Positions 35,514 to 43,800 of a stretch of 64,000 nucleotides of DNA are shown in pieces; within the stretch, counting starts at the first letter, position 1, and every line of letters starts with the position of its first letter. Source of the stretch: Williamsia sp. CHRR-6 (lineage in GTDB: Bacteria > Actinomycetota > Actinomycetes > Mycobacteriales > Mycobacteriaceae); assembly GCF_018474015.1 (NCBI RefSeq), contig NZ_JAHCSG010000005.1:248001-312000 (forward strand). Reading direction: 5' to 3'. The translations under genes and the position numbers were made by a program. The notes beneath the pieces were generated by a model. That model was not told the origin of the DNA and searched no databases. It saw only the letters and a program-made list of their open reading frames with translations.

Positions 35514-36215
35514 GTGACCGTCATCCTGCTCCGCCACGGCCGTTCGACCGCCAACACCGCGGGTGTGCTCGCCGGACGCAGCGGCGGCGTCGACCTCGAC
35601 GAGGTGGGCCGCAATCAGGCGTCGAGCATCGTGGAGCGGCTGGCTCATGTGCCGACCATCACCGCGGTGGTCCGCTCACCCCTGCAACGCTGCGCACAGA
35701 CGATCGGCCCGTTGCTGGGCGCACGTCAGATCGAGGAGATGATCGACGACCGTCTGGTGGAGGTCGACTACGGATCGTGGACCGGCCGACCGATCAAAGA
35801 GCTGCTGCGCGAGGATCTCTGGAAGACGGTGCAGCAGCAGCCGTCGGCGGCGGTGTTCCCCGACGGGGAGGGACTGGCCGCCGTCCAGAGCCGCGCCGTG
35901 GCCGCTGTCCGTGAGCTCGACGCGCAGTTCGGGGGCTCCGACGGTGGCGGGGTGTGGGTGGCCTGCTCGCACGGGGACGTGATCAAGGCGGTCATCGCCG
36001 ACGCCATGGGCATGCACCTCGACTCGTTCCAGCGGATCGTCGTCGAACCGGCGTCCATCAGCGTCATCCGCTACAGCTCTGCGCGGCCCTACGTGCACAC
36101 CGTGAACTCGACCGGCGCGCAACCGGTGGTGCCGGTGCCGCCGCCCGCCGGTACCGTGGCGCCGACCGACACCGGTGACGACGCGGTGATCGGGGGAGCC
36201 ACCGGTGCGGCGTGA
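35514..36215 (+). CDS. Histidine phosphatase family protein (MSMEG_4193 type)
   Basis: 233-aa histidine phosphatase (phosphoglycerate-mutase fold). The catalytic motif is LLRHGRSTANT near the N-terminus. Further conserved points are RSPLQRCAQTIGPLL (second Arg), EVDYGSWTGRPIKELL (acid residue) and WVACSHGDVIKAVIAD (second His). A Pro/Thr-rich tail of about 30 residues ends the protein. The MSMEG_4193 group lies in a conserved actinobacterial trio with DUF3090 and SCO1664 proteins; its phosphorylated substrate is unknown. The start is set by the leaderless promoter 6 nt upstream. Confidence 0.9.
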   Translation: MTVILLRHGRSTANTAGVLAGRSGGVDLDEVGRNQASSIVERLAHVPTITAVVRSPLQRCAQTIGPLLGARQIEEMIDDRLVEVDYGSWTGRPIKELLREDLWKTVQQQPSAAVFPDGEGLAAVQSRAVAAVRELDAQFGGSDGGGVWVACSHGDVIKAVIADAMGMHLDSFQRIVVEPASISVIRYSSARPYVHTVNSTGAQPVVPVPPPAGTVAPTDTGDDAVIGGATGAA

Positions 36216-36275
36216 ATCACAGGCGTCGCCACGACGTCACCGGAGGGGCACCGACCGCGACATGACTGCACAATC

Positions 36276-36303
36276 GAGATGACGGCAGCGAGATGACGGC
36301 AGA
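36276..36303 (+). repeat. 14-bp tandem duplication before the DUF3090 gene
   Basis: GAGATGACGGCAGC is followed directly by GAGATGACGGCAGA, 13 of 14 bases identical. The repeat ends within the ribosome-binding site region of the DUF3090 gene. Probably a small slippage duplication in the leader. Confidence 0.6.
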
Positions 36304-36312
36304 GGAGGTGTG

Positions 36313-37032
36313 ATGCCCAGAGCGATACATGTGTTCCGCAGCCCCGACCGCTTCGTGGCCGGAACGGTCGGTGAGCCGGGCGACCGCACGTTCTACCTGC
36401 AGGCCGCCCATGACGCACGGGTGGTCAGCGTGATGCTTGAAAAGCAACAGGTGCAAATCCTCGCCGACCGCATCGACGCGCTGCTCGAGGAGATCCACCG
36501 GCGGTTCGGCACACCCTTGCCGCCGCCCACCGACGTCATCAGCGACCTCGACCCGCTGCAGATGCCGGTGGACGCCGAGTTCCGGGTGGGGACAATGGGT
36601 TTGGGCTGGGACGCCGAGTCCGAGGCGGTGGTGGTGGAGCTGTTGGCCATCACCGAGGGCGAGTTCGACGAGAGTGTGGTTCTCGACGACACCGACGAGG
36701 GTCCCGACGCCGTACGCGTGTTCTTGTCCACCGTCGCCGCCCGCGAGTTCGCGGCGCGCTCCGAGCGGGTCATCGGCGCCGGTCGCGAACCCTGCCCGCT
36801 GTGTTCAGCGCCCCTGGACCCGACCGGCCACATGTGCGTGCGCACCAACGGCTTCAAACGTGATGTGGCCCTGGACAAGTCGCTGGAGTTCGTCGATCCG
36901 TCGTTGTTCGACGATCCGGAGCTGCGCGACGCCCTCGACGGGGACGACACCGACAGCACGGACCACGACGACACCGACGACGATCTGGGCGAGGACTCCG
37001 ACGGTCCCGGCGAGTCGCCCGGCGGACGTTGA
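36313..37032 (+). CDS. DUF3090 family protein
   Basis: 239-aa protein of the DUF3090 family. The N-terminal part reads RAIHVFRSPDRFVAGTVGEPGDRTFYLQAAHDARVVSVMLEKQQVQILADRIDALLEEI, and a C-terminal CPLCSAPLDPTGHMC suggests a zinc site. The last ~35 residues are highly acidic (Asp/Thr repeats). The ATG at 36313 follows AGGAGG (36302-36307). The stop overlaps the next start. It is a constant neighbour of SCO1664-family proteins in actinobacteria; the joint function is not established. Confidence 0.9.
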   Translation: MPRAIHVFRSPDRFVAGTVGEPGDRTFYLQAAHDARVVSVMLEKQQVQILADRIDALLEEIHRRFGTPLPPPTDVISDLDPLQMPVDAEFRVGTMGLGWDAESEAVVVELLAITEGEFDESVVLDDTDEGPDAVRVFLSTVAAREFAARSERVIGAGREPCPLCSAPLDPTGHMCVRTNGFKRDVALDKSLEFVDPSLFDDPELRDALDGDDTDSTDHDDTDDDLGEDSDGPGESPGGR

Positions 37033-37952
37033 CCGTGGGGCCCACGTCCCGCGAGCCCGATCCGGCCGACGAAACGGCCACAGATGCCAGGGGCATCGAC
37101 GGCGCCGCCATCGCCGAGGTGCTCGAACACGGCGAGCTGGAGTTGGTCGGTCAGGTGCGCGGAGCCAGTAACGCCACGCTGGTGTGCGACGCGGTCTACC
37201 GCGACGACGTGGTTCGCTGCGTCTACAAACCCGTCCGCGGTGAACAGCCGCTCTGGGACTTTCCCGACGGCACCCTGGCCGGTCGCGAGGTGGGCTCGTT
37301 CCTGATCAGCGACGCCCTGCGGTGGTCGACCATCCCCACGACCGTGCTGCGGGACGGGCAGTTCGGGCCGGGGATGGTGCAGCGGTGGATCGACGGTCCC
37401 GACGACGGCCACGCGGGGGACGACCAGGCGGGGGATGGCGACATCGACGACGGGGTGGCGCACGGTCGGCTCGATCTGGTCGATCTGTGCCGCAGCGATG
37501 CCGTCCCCAGCGGTTTCCACCGCGTCATCGAGGCCTACGATTCGCGCGGCCAGGAGGTGACGCTGGTGCACGCTGACGATCCTCGGCTGCTGCGGATGGC
37601 CGTGCTCGACGTGGTCATCAACAACGCAGACCGCAAGGGCGGACACATCCTGGCTGGGGCCGACGGTGCGGTCTACGGGGTGGACCACGGCATCTGTCTG
37701 CATCGGGAGGACAAACTCCGCACCGTCCTGTGGGGATGGGCTGGGCAGCCGGTGCCCGCCGAGCTCGTGGCCGACCTCGAAGGTCTGCTCGCGCGGCTCA
37801 CCGACCGAACCGGCGCGCTGCGAACACGCCTGCAGACGCTGATCACCACCACAGAGGTGGCGATGCTGGTGGAACGGATCCGCGCGATCATCGACCGCCC
37901 GGTGATGCCCACACCCGATCGGTCCCGACCGATCCCCTGGCCGGCTTTTTGA
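37029..37952 (+). CDS. SCO1664-family protein (PI3/4-kinase-like fold)
   Basis: 307 aa. It contains VCDAVYRDDVVRCVYKPVRGEQPLWDFPDGTLAGREVGSFLISDAL, resembling the phosphate-binding and Lys segment of atypical kinases, and LRMAVLDVVINNADRKGGHILAGADGAVYGVDHGICL, which reads like the catalytic loop (DxxxxNxDR...) and DHG metal motif of PI3/4-kinase-like proteins. A kinase or nucleotide-transfer activity is thus likely, with unknown substrate. The TTG start (37029) overlaps the DUF3090 stop; GTG 37035 is the alternative. It precedes mshC by 153 bp. Confidence 0.87.
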   Translation: MTVGPTSREPDPADETATDARGIDGAAIAEVLEHGELELVGQVRGASNATLVCDAVYRDDVVRCVYKPVRGEQPLWDFPDGTLAGREVGSFLISDALRWSTIPTTVLRDGQFGPGMVQRWIDGPDDGHAGDDQAGDGDIDDGVAHGRLDLVDLCRSDAVPSGFHRVIEAYDSRGQEVTLVHADDPRLLRMAVLDVVINNADRKGGHILAGADGAVYGVDHGICLHREDKLRTVLWGWAGQPVPAELVADLEGLLARLTDRTGALRTRLQTLITTTEVAMLVERIRAIIDRPVMPTPDRSRPIPWPAF

Positions 37953-38038
37953 CGCTGCCGAGAACTGCGTTCAGCTGCCGGTTCGAGGGCAATGCTCCCT
38001 CAATAGCGGGTCATAGGGCAGTTTTCTGCAGGTAGAGC

Positions 38039-38056
38039 GGCCGGCCGGCCGGCCGG
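38039..38056. repeat. (GGCC)4GG simple repeat in the mshC upstream region
   Basis: Eighteen bases of alternating GG and CC, fully self-complementary, about 37 bp before the mshC -10 box. It could slip in replication or extrude, and may affect the spacing of promoter elements. No other element is seen in this 153-bp gap except a GAGGG/CCCTC mini-hairpin near 37986-38002. Confidence 0.6.
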
Positions 38057-38092
38057 TCTCACCCGGTTCGCGGGACATCGCGCCGCCTTCCA

Positions 38093-38098
38093 TACAGT
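38093..38098 (+). promoter_or_regulatory. -10 box (TACAGT), leaderless start of mshC
   Basis: TACAGT ends 7 nt before ATG 38106. This supports ATG 38106 over GTG 38097, which lies inside the box. Confidence 0.55.
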
Positions 38099-38105
38099 GG
38101 GCTGC

Positions 38106-39350
38106 ATGCAATCCTGGCCGACGCCCGCGATCCCCACCCTCCCCGGTCGCGGACCACAGTTGCGGCTTCACGACACCTCCGACGCGCAGGTCCGGCCAGT
38201 GACCCCAGGGCAGACGGCCACGATGTACGTCTGCGGCATCACCCCCTACGACGCCACCCACCTCGGTCACGCCGCCACCTACGTCACCTTCGACCTGATC
38301 AACCGGGTGCTGCGCGACCTAGGTCACGACGTGCACTACGTCCAGAACGTCACCGACGTCGACGACCCACTGTTCGAGCGGGCCGAGCGAGACGGTGTGG
38401 ACTGGCGCGACCTCGGGGCCCGCGAAACCCAGCTGTTCCGCGACGACATGACCGCCTTGCGTGTCCTGCCCCCGCGCGACTACGTCGGTGCGGTCGAATC
38501 GATCGGCGAGGTGACCGACGCGGTCGGGCGACTGCTCGCATCGGGTGCGGCGTACGTGGTCGACGACCCGCAGCACCCCGACGTCTACTTTCGGACCGAC
38601 GCGACAACGCAATTCGGCTACGAGTCCAACTACGACCGCGCGACCATGGCCGAATTCTTCGCCGAGCGCGGCGGTGATCCTCAACGGGTGGGAAAGCGGG
38701 ATCCACTCGACGCTCTGCTGTGGCGAGCACAGCGACCCGGCGAACCGTCGTGGCCCTCCGACCAGGGCCCCGGCCGCCCGGGATGGCACATCGAGTGCGC
38801 GGCCATCGCCGTCAACCGGTTGGGCGTGCCGTTCGACATCCAGGGCGGCGGCAGCGACTTGATCTTCCCGCACCACGAGTTCTCCGCAGCACACGCAGAA
38901 GCGTTGACCGGTGCGCGACGTCTTGCCCGGCACTACGTCCATACCGGCATGGTCGGGCTGGACGGGGAGAAGATGTCGAAGTCGCGCGGCAACCTGGTGT
39001 TCGTGTCCCGGCTGCTCGCCGACGATGTGGACCCTGCCGCGATCCGATTGGCACTGATCGCAGATCACTACCGCAGCGATCGCATGTGGGGTGACGACTC
39101 GCTGTCGGTGGCCGGTGCGCGCCTGGACCGGTGGCGAGCGGCAGTGGCGCGTGCGAACGGTCCGGCCGCGCAGGACACCATCGCACGGGTACGCCAGCAT
39201 CTCGCCGACGACCTCGACACCGCGAAGGCGATCACCGCGATCGACGCCTGGGCCGGCGACGCGATCGGCGGGCTGGGATCATCTCCCGACGCCGGACGCG
39301 ACATCGCCGTCTGCGTCGACGCACTGTTGGGGATCGAGCTGGGCCGCTGA
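38106..39350 (+). CDS. mshC: Cysteine:1-D-myo-inosityl-glucosaminide ligase MshC
   Basis: 414-aa class I aminoacyl-tRNA-synthetase-like enzyme that ligates Cys to GlcN-Ins in mycothiol synthesis using ATP. It starts MQSW, like the mycobacterial enzyme. [23 protein letters not shown] holds the zinc-binding Cys and the HIGH-like signature, [40 protein letters not shown] is the MshC/CysS core, and [10 protein letters not shown] is the KMSKS loop. It lacks the tRNA anticodon domain of CysS, which fixes the assignment to MshC. In M. tuberculosis cysQ precedes it; no such gene is seen here. Confidence 0.96.
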   Translation: MQSWPTPAIPTLPGRGPQLRLHDTSDAQVRPVTPGQTATMYVCGITPYDATHLGHAATYVTFDLINRVLRDLGHDVHYVQNVTDVDDPLFERAERDGVDWRDLGARETQLFRDDMTALRVLPPRDYVGAVESIGEVTDAVGRLLASGAAYVVDDPQHPDVYFRTDATTQFGYESNYDRATMAEFFAERGGDPQRVGKRDPLDALLWRAQRPGEPSWPSDQGPGRPGWHIECAAIAVNRLGVPFDIQGGGSDLIFPHHEFSAAHAEALTGARRLARHYVHTGMVGLDGEKMSKSRGNLVFVSRLLADDVDPAAIRLALIADHYRSDRMWGDDSLSVAGARLDRWRAAVARANGPAAQDTIARVRQHLADDLDTAKAITAIDAWAGDAIGGLGSSPDAGRDIAVCVDALLGIELGR

Positions 39351-39379
39351 ACCACCGGCTTCGCGGGCTTGGCCGCTGG

Positions 39380-39441
39380 GGCCCTCTCGGGCCGAACGGC
39401 TCGGGCCCTCTCAGGCCGAACGGCTCGGGCCCTCTCGGGCC
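39380..39441. repeat. 24-bp tandem repeat with GGCCC-TCTC-GGGCC hairpins after mshC
   Basis: Three copies at 24-bp spacing begin at 39380, 39404 and 39428 (the last truncated). Copies one and three are perfect 5-bp stem hairpins with TCTC loops; the second has one change (AGGCC). The identical spacer GAACGGCTCG separates them. It lies 30 bp after the mshC stop and 46 bp before the next -10 box, so a multi-hairpin transcription stop is possible. Confidence 0.65.
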
Positions 39442-39486
39442 GTGAGATGTCGACCGCCCTTCGGCTCGGTTGCGGTGGACGATCGG

Positions 39487-39492
39487 TACAGT
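39487..39492 (+). promoter_or_regulatory. -10 box (TACAGT), leaderless start of the 102-aa gene
   Basis: TACAGT ends 6 nt before GTG 39499 and selects that start; the same hexamer serves mshC. Confidence 0.5.
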
Positions 39493-39498
39493 TCCCCC

Positions 39499-39807
39499 GT
39501 GGCGCATTCGCACGAGCTGGACCCCGACACCACCGATGGTGTGTGGACTGTGGTCACCCGCACCTCGACGTACCTCATCGACTTCGACGAGATGACGTTG
39601 CTGCGCGCTCCCGGTGTGGGTGGCAGCACCGACGAGTCGTGGACGGTCAGCAAGTTGCGCCGCGACTCCGAGGACATCCCGCTGCTGGGAGTCAAATCGT
39701 GCCGGGTGGGCGAATCCGCGCAATTCTGGGTACGGGCCGCCGACGACCCCGACGTGCGTACCTGGCGCATCACCACTCCGGTCGTGTCCATCGAACGCAT
39801 CAGCTGA
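39499..39807 (+). CDS. Hypothetical protein of 102 aa
   Basis: Small soluble protein with no family I recognise. It has a beta-strand-rich look: WTVVTRTSTYLIDFDEMTLLRAPG, SKLRRDSEDIPLLGVKSCRVGESAQFWVRA, RTWRITTPVVSIERI. One Cys is present. A leaderless promoter, a start codon in the expected place and typical codon use support it as a real gene. It is convergent to the PAC2 gene (53 bp between stops). Function unknown. Confidence 0.7.
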   Translation: MAHSHELDPDTTDGVWTVVTRTSTYLIDFDEMTLLRAPGVGGSTDESWTVSKLRRDSEDIPLLGVKSCRVGESAQFWVRAADDPDVRTWRITTPVVSIERIS

Positions 39808-39860
39808 CCCGAGTCGAACGCAGGGTGCTGGCGCGACCTGGCCGTGACCGGAGCCTAGCG

Positions 39861-40739
39861 TCAGCCGCCGAACGAACCCGGACGACGGCGGCGTAGGTAC
39901 TTCTCGAACTCCGCGGCCAATGCGTCGCCATCGATCGCGGCCATGGCGTCGTCGACGTTGAGCTCGGCGTCGCCGCGTTCCTCGAGGCTGCGCACGTATT
40001 CGGCGATCTCCTCGTCGTCCGCGGTCATCTCGGTGACGGCCTGCTCCCATTCGAGCGCCTGGGCGGGCAGGTCGCCCAACGGCACCTCGAGGTCGAGTAC
40101 CTCTTCGACGTGGCTGAGCAACGCGATCGTGGCCTTGGGGTTGGGCGGAGTGGACACGTAGTGCGGGACCGCCGCCCAGAACGACACCGCGGGTATGCCC
40201 GCCCGTACGCAGGCGTCCTGCAGCACCCCGGTGATCCCGGTGGGGCCCTCGTAGCGACTCTCCTGCAGGTTGTATGCCGTGGCCGACTCGGCGCTGTAGG
40301 CAGATCCGGTCACCGGAACCGGTCGGGTGTGCGGCGCGTCGGCCAGCAACGCACCCAGGATCACCACGGTCTGGATCTGCAGCTCATGGGCCAGACCGAT
40401 GATCTCGGCACAGAATCCGCGCCAGCGCATGTTCGGTTCGATCCCGCGCAGCAGGACGATGTCACGGTCGGATCCGGGGGGACTGCACCACGAGATCGAT
40501 GTCGTGGGCCATTCGATGCGGCGTGTGACGCCGTCGACCTGCCGAATCGTGGGCCGATTGACCTGGAAGTCGTAGTAGTCATCAGAGTCGATGTCAGACA
40601 GCGGATCGGCGTCCCAGATGAGCGCGAGGTGTTCGACCGCTCCGGATGCGGCGTCACCCGCGTCATTCCAGCCCTCGAATGCCGCGACGAGGATCGGCGC
40701 ACGTAAAGTGGGCAGGTCAACGGACCGGTCAGCGTTCAC
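39861..40739 (-). CDS. PAC2 family protein (proteasome assembly chaperone-like fold)
   Basis: 292 aa. Starts PILVAAFEGWNDAGDAASGAVEHL, the PAC2/Rv2125-type signature, followed by IVLLRGIEPNMRWRGFCAEIIGLAHELQIQTVVILGALLADAPHTRPV and a C-terminal charged helical tail. Archaeal and eukaryotic PAC2 relatives assist proteasome assembly. This actinobacterial group is of unknown role, and it lies about 9 kb from the proteasome genes. GTG 40739 is supported by a leaderless box. It is divergent from metH. Confidence 0.9.
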   Translation of the reverse strand: MNADRSVDLPTLRAPILVAAFEGWNDAGDAASGAVEHLALIWDADPLSDIDSDDYYDFQVNRPTIRQVDGVTRRIEWPTTSISWCSPPGSDRDIVLLRGIEPNMRWRGFCAEIIGLAHELQIQTVVILGALLADAPHTRPVPVTGSAYSAESATAYNLQESRYEGPTGITGVLQDACVRAGIPAVSFWAAVPHYVSTPPNPKATIALLSHVEEVLDLEVPLGDLPAQALEWEQAVTEMTADDEEIAEYVRSLEERGDAELNVDDAMAAIDGDALAAEFEKYLRRRRPGSFGG

Positions 40740-40745
40740 CGATCC

Positions 40746-40751
40746 AGACTA
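40746..40751 (-). promoter_or_regulatory. -10 box (TAGTCT) of the PAC2 gene
   Basis: On the minus strand TAGTCT ends 6 nt before GTG 40739. It faces away from the metH box at 40867, giving a compact divergent promoter pair. Confidence 0.5.
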
Positions 40752-40866
40752 CGACCATCGCTTGCGCAACCGACACCGGCGCAACGCGAAGCCGGGTGAC
40801 GACGTGTCTGCCGATCGAACACGTGCGACTGAACACAGCGAGACCGAACACCAGTGGGGAGCGATC

Positions 40867-40872
40867 TACTCT
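40867..40872 (+). promoter_or_regulatory. -10 box (TACTCT), leaderless start of metH
   Basis: TACTCT ends 7 nt before ATG 40880. The region between the divergent promoters shows no cobalamin riboswitch core, so a leader-based control is unlikely. Confidence 0.5.
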
Positions 40873-40879
40873 GAGCACC

Positions 40880-43800
40880 ATGTCTAGCCCAAACCGCAAC
40901 GACGCCTTCGACACGACCTTCATGGACGTGCTGGCCCAACGCGTCCTGGTCGGTGACGGAGCCATGGGGACCATGCTCCAGGCCGCAGATCTCTCGCTCG
41001 ACGACTTCCTGGGTCTTGAGGGGTGCAACGAGATCCTCAACGACACTCGGCCTGACGTCCTCGCCGAGATCCACCGCGCCTACTTCGCAGCCGGGGCCGA
41101 CGCCGTCGAGACCAACACCTTCGGCTGCAATCTGTCCAACCTCGGTGACTACGACATCGCCGACCGGATCCGGGAGCTGGCACGCAAGGGCGTCGCGATC
41201 GCTCGCGAGGTGGCCGACGAGATGGGACCGACCGAACACGGGACGGCTCGGTTCGTACTCGGCTCGGTGGGACCGGGTACCAAGCTGCCCAGCCTGGGCC
41301 ACACCACGTTCGAGGTGATCCGCGAGGCCTACCAGGAATGCGCGCTGGGCATGTTGGAAGCCGGCGCCGACGCGATCCTGGTGGAGACATCGCAGGATCT
41401 GTTGCAGGTGAAGGCCGCAGTGCTGGCGGCCAAGCGCGCCATGGACCAGTTGGGGCGCCGGATCCCGATCATCTCGCACGTGACGGTGGAGACCACCGGA
41501 ACCATGCTGCTCGGCTCGGAGATCGGTGCCGCCCTGGCCGCCATCGAGCCACTGGGCGTCGACATGATCGGACTCAACTGCGCCACCGGTCCGGCCGAGA
41601 TGAGCGAGCACCTGCGGTATCTGACCAAACATGCCCGCATCCCGGTGTCGGTGATGCCCAACGCCGGTCTGCCCGAGCTGGGCCCCAACGGTGCGGTGTA
41701 CCCGTTGGAGCCGGACAAGTTGGCCGAGGCGGTGTCGGGCTTCGTGGGCGAGTACGGCTTGTCGTTCGTCGGCGGGTGCTGCGGCACCACCCCCGAACAC
41801 ATCCGGCAGCTGGCCACTGCGGTGGCGGGCACCGTGCGTGCCCCGCGGCAACCGCGGCACGAGCCCGAGACCTCGTCGCTGTACTCGGCTGTCCCGTTCA
41901 ACCAGGACAACAGCTTCCTCATGGTGGGCGAACGGACCAACTCCAACGGGTCCAAGGCTTTCCGCGAGGCGATGCTGTCCGGCGACTTCCAGAAGTGTCT
42001 GGACATCGCCAAGGACCAGACCCGCGACGGCGCCCACATGCTCGACCTCAACGTCGACTACGTGGGCCGCGACGGCGCGCAGGACATGACCGCGTTGGCC
42101 AGTCGACTGGCCACCGCGTCCACGCTGCCGATCATGCTCGACTCCACCGAGCCCGCGGTGATCAAGGCCGGGCTGGAGTCCCTCGGTGGTCGCTGCGCGG
42201 TCAACTCGGTGAACTACGAGGACGGCGACGGACCCGATTCGCGGTTCCACAAGATCATGGAGCTCGCCGTCGAACACGGCGCCGCAGTGGTGGCGTTGAC
42301 CATCGACGAGCAGGGCCAGGCCCGCACCGCCGACTGGAAGGTGGAGGTGGCCGAGCGGCTGATCGCCGACATCACCGGCAACTGGGGCCTGCACGACGAG
42401 GACATCATCATCGACACCCTCACCTTCCCGGTGTCCACCGGGCAGGAGGAGACCCGCCGCGACGGCATCGAGACCATCGAGGCCATCCGACGGATCCACG
42501 AGACGCATCCGGATGTGCACTTCACCCTCGGCATCTCCAACATCTCGTTCGGCCTCAACCCCGCTGCGCGCCAGGTCCTGAACTCGGTATTCCTGCACGA
42601 GTGTGTCGCGGTCGGGCTGGACACCGCCATCGTGCACGCCTCGAAGATCCTGCCGATGGCGCGGATCCCCGAGGAACAGCGCGAGGTCGCCCTCGACCTG
42701 GTCTATGACCGACGCGGCACCGCGGGTGTCCGTAGCGAGGGCCGCGAGGACTACGACCCGCTGCAGACCCTGATGGGGTTGTTCGAAGGCGTCTCGGCGG
42801 CCTCCGCGCGCGAGTCTCGCGCTCAGGAGCTGGCCAAGTTACCGCTGTTCGAGCGGCTCGAGCAGCGCATCGTCGACGGCGAGCGCAACGGACTCGAATC
42901 CGACCTCGACGACGCGATGAAAGAGGTTCCACCCCTTCAGATCATCAACGAGACCCTACTGTCGGGCATGAAGACCGTCGGCGAGCTGTTCGGCTCGGGC
43001 CAGATGCAGCTGCCGTTCGTGCTGCAGTCAGCCGAGGTGATGAAGATGTCGGTCGCCCACCTCGAACCGCACATGGAGGCGACCGGCGAGGACGGTAAGG
43101 GTCGCATCGTCCTGGCCACCGTCAAGGGCGACGTCCATGACATCGGAAAGAACCTCGTCGACATCATCCTGTCCAACAACGGCTACGAGGTCGTCAACAT
43201 CGGTATCAAGCAGCCGATCTCGACGATCCTCGAAGTGGCCGAGGACAAGCGGGCCGACGTGATCGGCATGTCCGGGTTGCTGGTCAAGTCGACGGTGATC
43301 ATGAAAGAGAACCTGCAGGAGATCAACACCCGGGGCTTGGCGGAGAACTACCCGGTGCTGCTCGGCGGTGCGGCGTTGACCCGCGGGTACGTGGAGAACG
43401 ACCTGTCCGACACCTACGACGGCAAGGTCTACTACGCCCGCGATGCCTTCGAGGGCCTGCGGTTGATGGACGAGATCATGGCCGACAAGCGCGGTACCGG
43501 CACCGCCGCCGATCCCGAGGCCAAGGCCGCTGCCGACGCCAAGACAGCCGAACGCAAAGCCCGACATGAGAAGTCGGCGCGGATCGCGGCCAAGCGCAAG
43601 GCCGAGGCACCTACCGTCGAGGTACCGGCCCGCTCGGATGTGGTGGCCGACAACCCGATCCCGTTGCCACCGTTCTGGGGTTCGCGCATCGTCAAGGGCA
43701 TCCCGGTGGCCGACTACCGCGGTCTGCTCGACGAGCGAGCCCTGTTCCTGGGCCAGTGGGGGCTGCGCGGCGCCCGTGGGGGCGAAGGGCCCAGCTACGA

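Noticed and set aside
37955-38030. Imperfect inverted pair AGAACTGC ... GCAGTTTTCT upstream of mshC
   Set aside because: Long spacer and unequal arms; cannot be separated from chance.
39380-39441. CRISPR-like array
   Set aside because: Only 2.6 units of 24 bp with identical 10-bp spacers and no cas genes; a simple tandem repeat.
40752-40866. Cobalamin riboswitch upstream of metH
   Set aside because: The gap is short, contains two divergent leaderless boxes and shows no B12-box-like conserved core.
40736-42637. Minus-strand open frame of about 630 codons over metH
   Set aside because: Antisense shadow of metH.
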